A stretch of 64,000 nucleotides of DNA from Temnopleurus reevesii (taxonomy: Eukaryota; Echinodermata; Echinoidea; Temnopleuroida; Temnopleuridae). Below, one piece after another: positions 61,452-64,000 of the stretch. The notes below the pieces were generated by a model. That model was not told where the DNA came from. It did no database searches and saw only the letters and a list, made by a program, of their open reading frames with translations. The position numbers and the translations under genes are program-made. Position 1 is the stretch's first letter. The number at the start of each line of letters is the position of its first letter. The DNA is taken from NCBI GenBank assembly GCA_036244855.1, contig BQKZ01000001.1:1853-65852 (forward strand), given 5' to 3'.

Positions 61452-64000
61452 GTAAGTTCCTTTCATTTCAAGCTCTCATCTAAAAATGAGGAAATTCAAC
61501 ATTTGTGACACATTTATTTCATAACCATGACTTTATATATCAAATGTGTTCAAGCAAAATTCATTGTGATCAAAGTGATTTATTTGTCCAATAAGGATGT
61601 TTGGTTCATTTCATGCAAAAATGTTAAGTGGAAATAATGAGCACTGTCATTAATTGTGCAAAATTTACACATACTTTTAATACATCCATGTTAATATGTC
61701 ATGAACAAAAGGCAGTGTTGAATATTGTGACCATTCAAAATCCTGTGTCGTGATGAGCAAGTTATAGCTGTTTTCCATTTGTTATATTGTCATCATTTAT
61801 TCATATTGTATTGATATATTGTACTAGCCACTTGACATTTATACAGCATTTCTTTGTCAAAATAGTTCATCTTGTGTCACTTCTATCATGTTAGGATACA
61901 AGTATTCTTTATAGTTGATACCACAAATCTATATATGATATACAATTGAGTCACAGTCCCCTCACCATTTTAGGTGCCCATGTGTTTTTTAAATTTATTT
62001 TCTTATACAGGGAATTGTGCTTTATGTTAGACAGATTCCCAATATACATATGAATGCATGAGCCTATATTCATCGTATGAATAGAAAGACAAAACTATTT
62101 ACACAATACCTTTATAAAATATATTGTAAAGAGTTCATGAGGACAGGCTTCTGACGGATTACGAACTGAATGAGATTCTATATTATTTCTATTTCAGACA
62201 ATGTGGTTATAGTTTGTTTTTGCCTTTATTATGACTCTATAGGTTTTAGGGCTGATGCTTGTAAGTAGTGTAGACTTGTACAAATGTTTGGAATACTGTT
62301 GCACTTGAGCAATTTTCTACATTCTATCAAATATTTCATATATTTGTTCAATATCTGACTTTTGTTATGGTGTTAGAAATGAGATCTTTCATTCTCACAA
62401 AAATACCAATGCCTTGGTGCTAAAAGTTTTATATTACTTTTGATGCAAAATGTTATGTTTTCAAGAGCACTGATTTTTTTTTTAAATTAAGGACACTAAT
62501 GATTTGTAATGGATGTCACAAAACAAGAAGTGTACACAGATAGCCATCATGTGACTTTCATTTACATAATCATCCACAGCAAAAGTCAGTATGTAATTCA
62601 CCTTGTTTACTGGCAGTTTATAGTTTATTTTTCAAATTAACAATGTTTATTCATTCTTACAACTTAATGTAAGATTTAATTTTTAAGGTACTCTGTGCAA
62701 GGTCTTTTTTATTGACAAAACTGACAGTTTAATTCATGTTTTACTCCCCCTCCCCCAATCATACTTTTTTGTGTTTATTAATGAAAAAATATATATACAA
62801 TTTTTTATTTCCCATGTTAATCTAATTCACTGTTCGACTCCTATCTCATATTTTAAAAAATACATAACAATGCATGAAAACACTGCATAGTTTTAATATT
62901 ATCAATGAAATATGAAAATCAAGAATTTGAGTATTTTTACGAAAAACACTACTTTTTGTATAGAGATGTGAAGCATACTTGGTTGATATATTTGCAAAAG
63001 TTGATTGATTTTTCTACTGCACAAAAGTAAATTACATTTTCTGTGCACATCTGCTTTTCTAAATGTTTTTCTCAAAAGTGCTTCTGTTTTTGTTACAATC
63101 ATCATTTTAAGCACAGATTAAATATAAATAGGTCAAACATTCAAAAGTCATAATTCATTAAAAAGGAAAATATTTTAAAAAAGTTTTAACACTATTAGTT
63201 TTTTGTGATAGATGACCGGTAATGAATGAAAAAAAGGTCTTTTGGTGAATCTGATGTGCTTTAATCAATTCCTGTTCGAATTATTATTTGAAGAATGGTA
63301 CTGTTAAATAGATCTGTTATCAATTTCTATATCAATTATGCTGGAAAATGTTTTAAATATTCTGAATCTGCTGAAGTATTGGAAATGGCCACTTTCCATT
63401 GGCAAGTAGTAGACTTTAATACTAATAATCTTTAATTTGTGAGAATTGGAAAAAAATTCTTCTATTGTTTGAATAATAATTAATTTCTGTGACAAAATAG
63501 ATATAGCACAATGCATGCTTTTCACAAATTTAATGTGGTTGAAACAATGTTATCATTTGATACTGACAACATGTATTTAGACTAAGAGGGTGTTGTTCAA
63601 GATCAACTGCAAAGCAACTGCAACTTGGCACATTGTAACATGCATTTTCATTCAGGCATGGTATGCGCATTTAATAAGACTTGCATAAAACAATGATTTT
63701 GATTGGCGCGTTCTGATCAACTGCAAATTGTAATCAATTGCAACTTTTGAATAACACCCCTAAATCTGCTATTGAGTATGTTAAACAGGATTATTATGTC
63801 TGTTTTAAATTAGGATTATTAACATTATTCAAGTATGATTCAATGTTTGTTGCATTTAATACTGCTTTTTGTTGCAATCTGTTTTATATGATTTTATTTA
63901 ATCAAATGTATTTTAGAACCATATTCAGAGCTGCAAACCAAACATTGTAATTCTTTGTCTAAATTTTGATTGGACAAGAAATACCAAACTCAACATGCAT
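61452..64000 (+). other. Intron 54, incomplete
   Basis: At least 2.5 kb of AT-rich sequence with no exon matching the next expected VPS13 segment (SF..SRIVTL.PF). Holds the MITE at 63583-63763 and nothing else I recognise. Confidence 0.7.
63583..63763. mobile_element. 175-bp MITE, PIF/Harbinger-like
   Basis: Ends gagggtgttgttcaag and cttttgaataacacccc are inverted repeats, with atcaactgcaa motifs inside each end. TAA flanks both sides (63583-63585, 63761-63763). A 3-bp TWA duplication is the Harbinger signature. Non-coding. Confidence 0.75.

Noticed and set aside
1..64000. CRISPR arrays, operons, prophage or bacterial genes
   Set aside because: Spliced eukaryotic gene throughout; no regularly spaced repeats or compact prokaryotic reading frames.

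Overview
The window is animal nuclear DNA from an outbred marine invertebrate. A sea urchin or other echinoderm is my best guess, because of AT-rich introns full of short inverted-repeat elements, very high allelic divergence, and a VPS13 protein that reads close to vertebrate VPS13A. The species cannot be named from sequence alone.

One gene fills almost the whole window on the + strand: a VPS13A-type (chorein) bridge-like lipid transfer protein. I trace 54 exons from the start codon at 368 to 61451. Nearly all have GT/AG borders and phases that agree from exon to exon. They cover about 2,400 codons: the chorein_N end, the long hydrophobic-groove rod, a VAP-binding FFAT-like region near residues 850-886, and the start of the VAB (adaptor-binding) region. 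The APT1/ATG2-C-like and PH-like C-terminus lies beyond the right edge. No second protein-coding host gene was recognised.

Layout: 1-467 holds the 5' end and exon 1. 468-8885 is an 8.4 kb intron with an antisense LINE fragment, two foldback/MITE-like elements and a poly-G run. 8886-8929 is exon 2. 12201-24385 (exons 3-18, exon 18 truncated) and 24387-36731 (exons 3-18 again) are two copies of the same 12 kb segment meeting at a single N. This is almost certainly two haplotypes placed in series by the assembler. 36622-61451 carries exons 18-54, with a second N-joined duplicate (39994-41014) and a 169-N gap inside exon 39/40. 61452-64000 is intron with a terminal MITE.

The most unusual biological signal is a recurring pattern: many exons have one or two decayed partial copies of themselves in the adjacent intron (exons 9, 18, 22, 25, 27, 31, 35, 37, 44, 54). 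Other points of interest are two tandem phospho-FFAT-like motifs split by an intron with a probable GC donor, a 36-nt in-frame microexon, a 9-bp-TSD foldback element carrying telomere-like repeats, and a 67-bp hairpin insertion present in only one haplotype.

Apart from the elements listed, the remaining introns (mostly 0.25-1.6 kb) show nothing I can identify beyond AT-rich low-complexity sequence.
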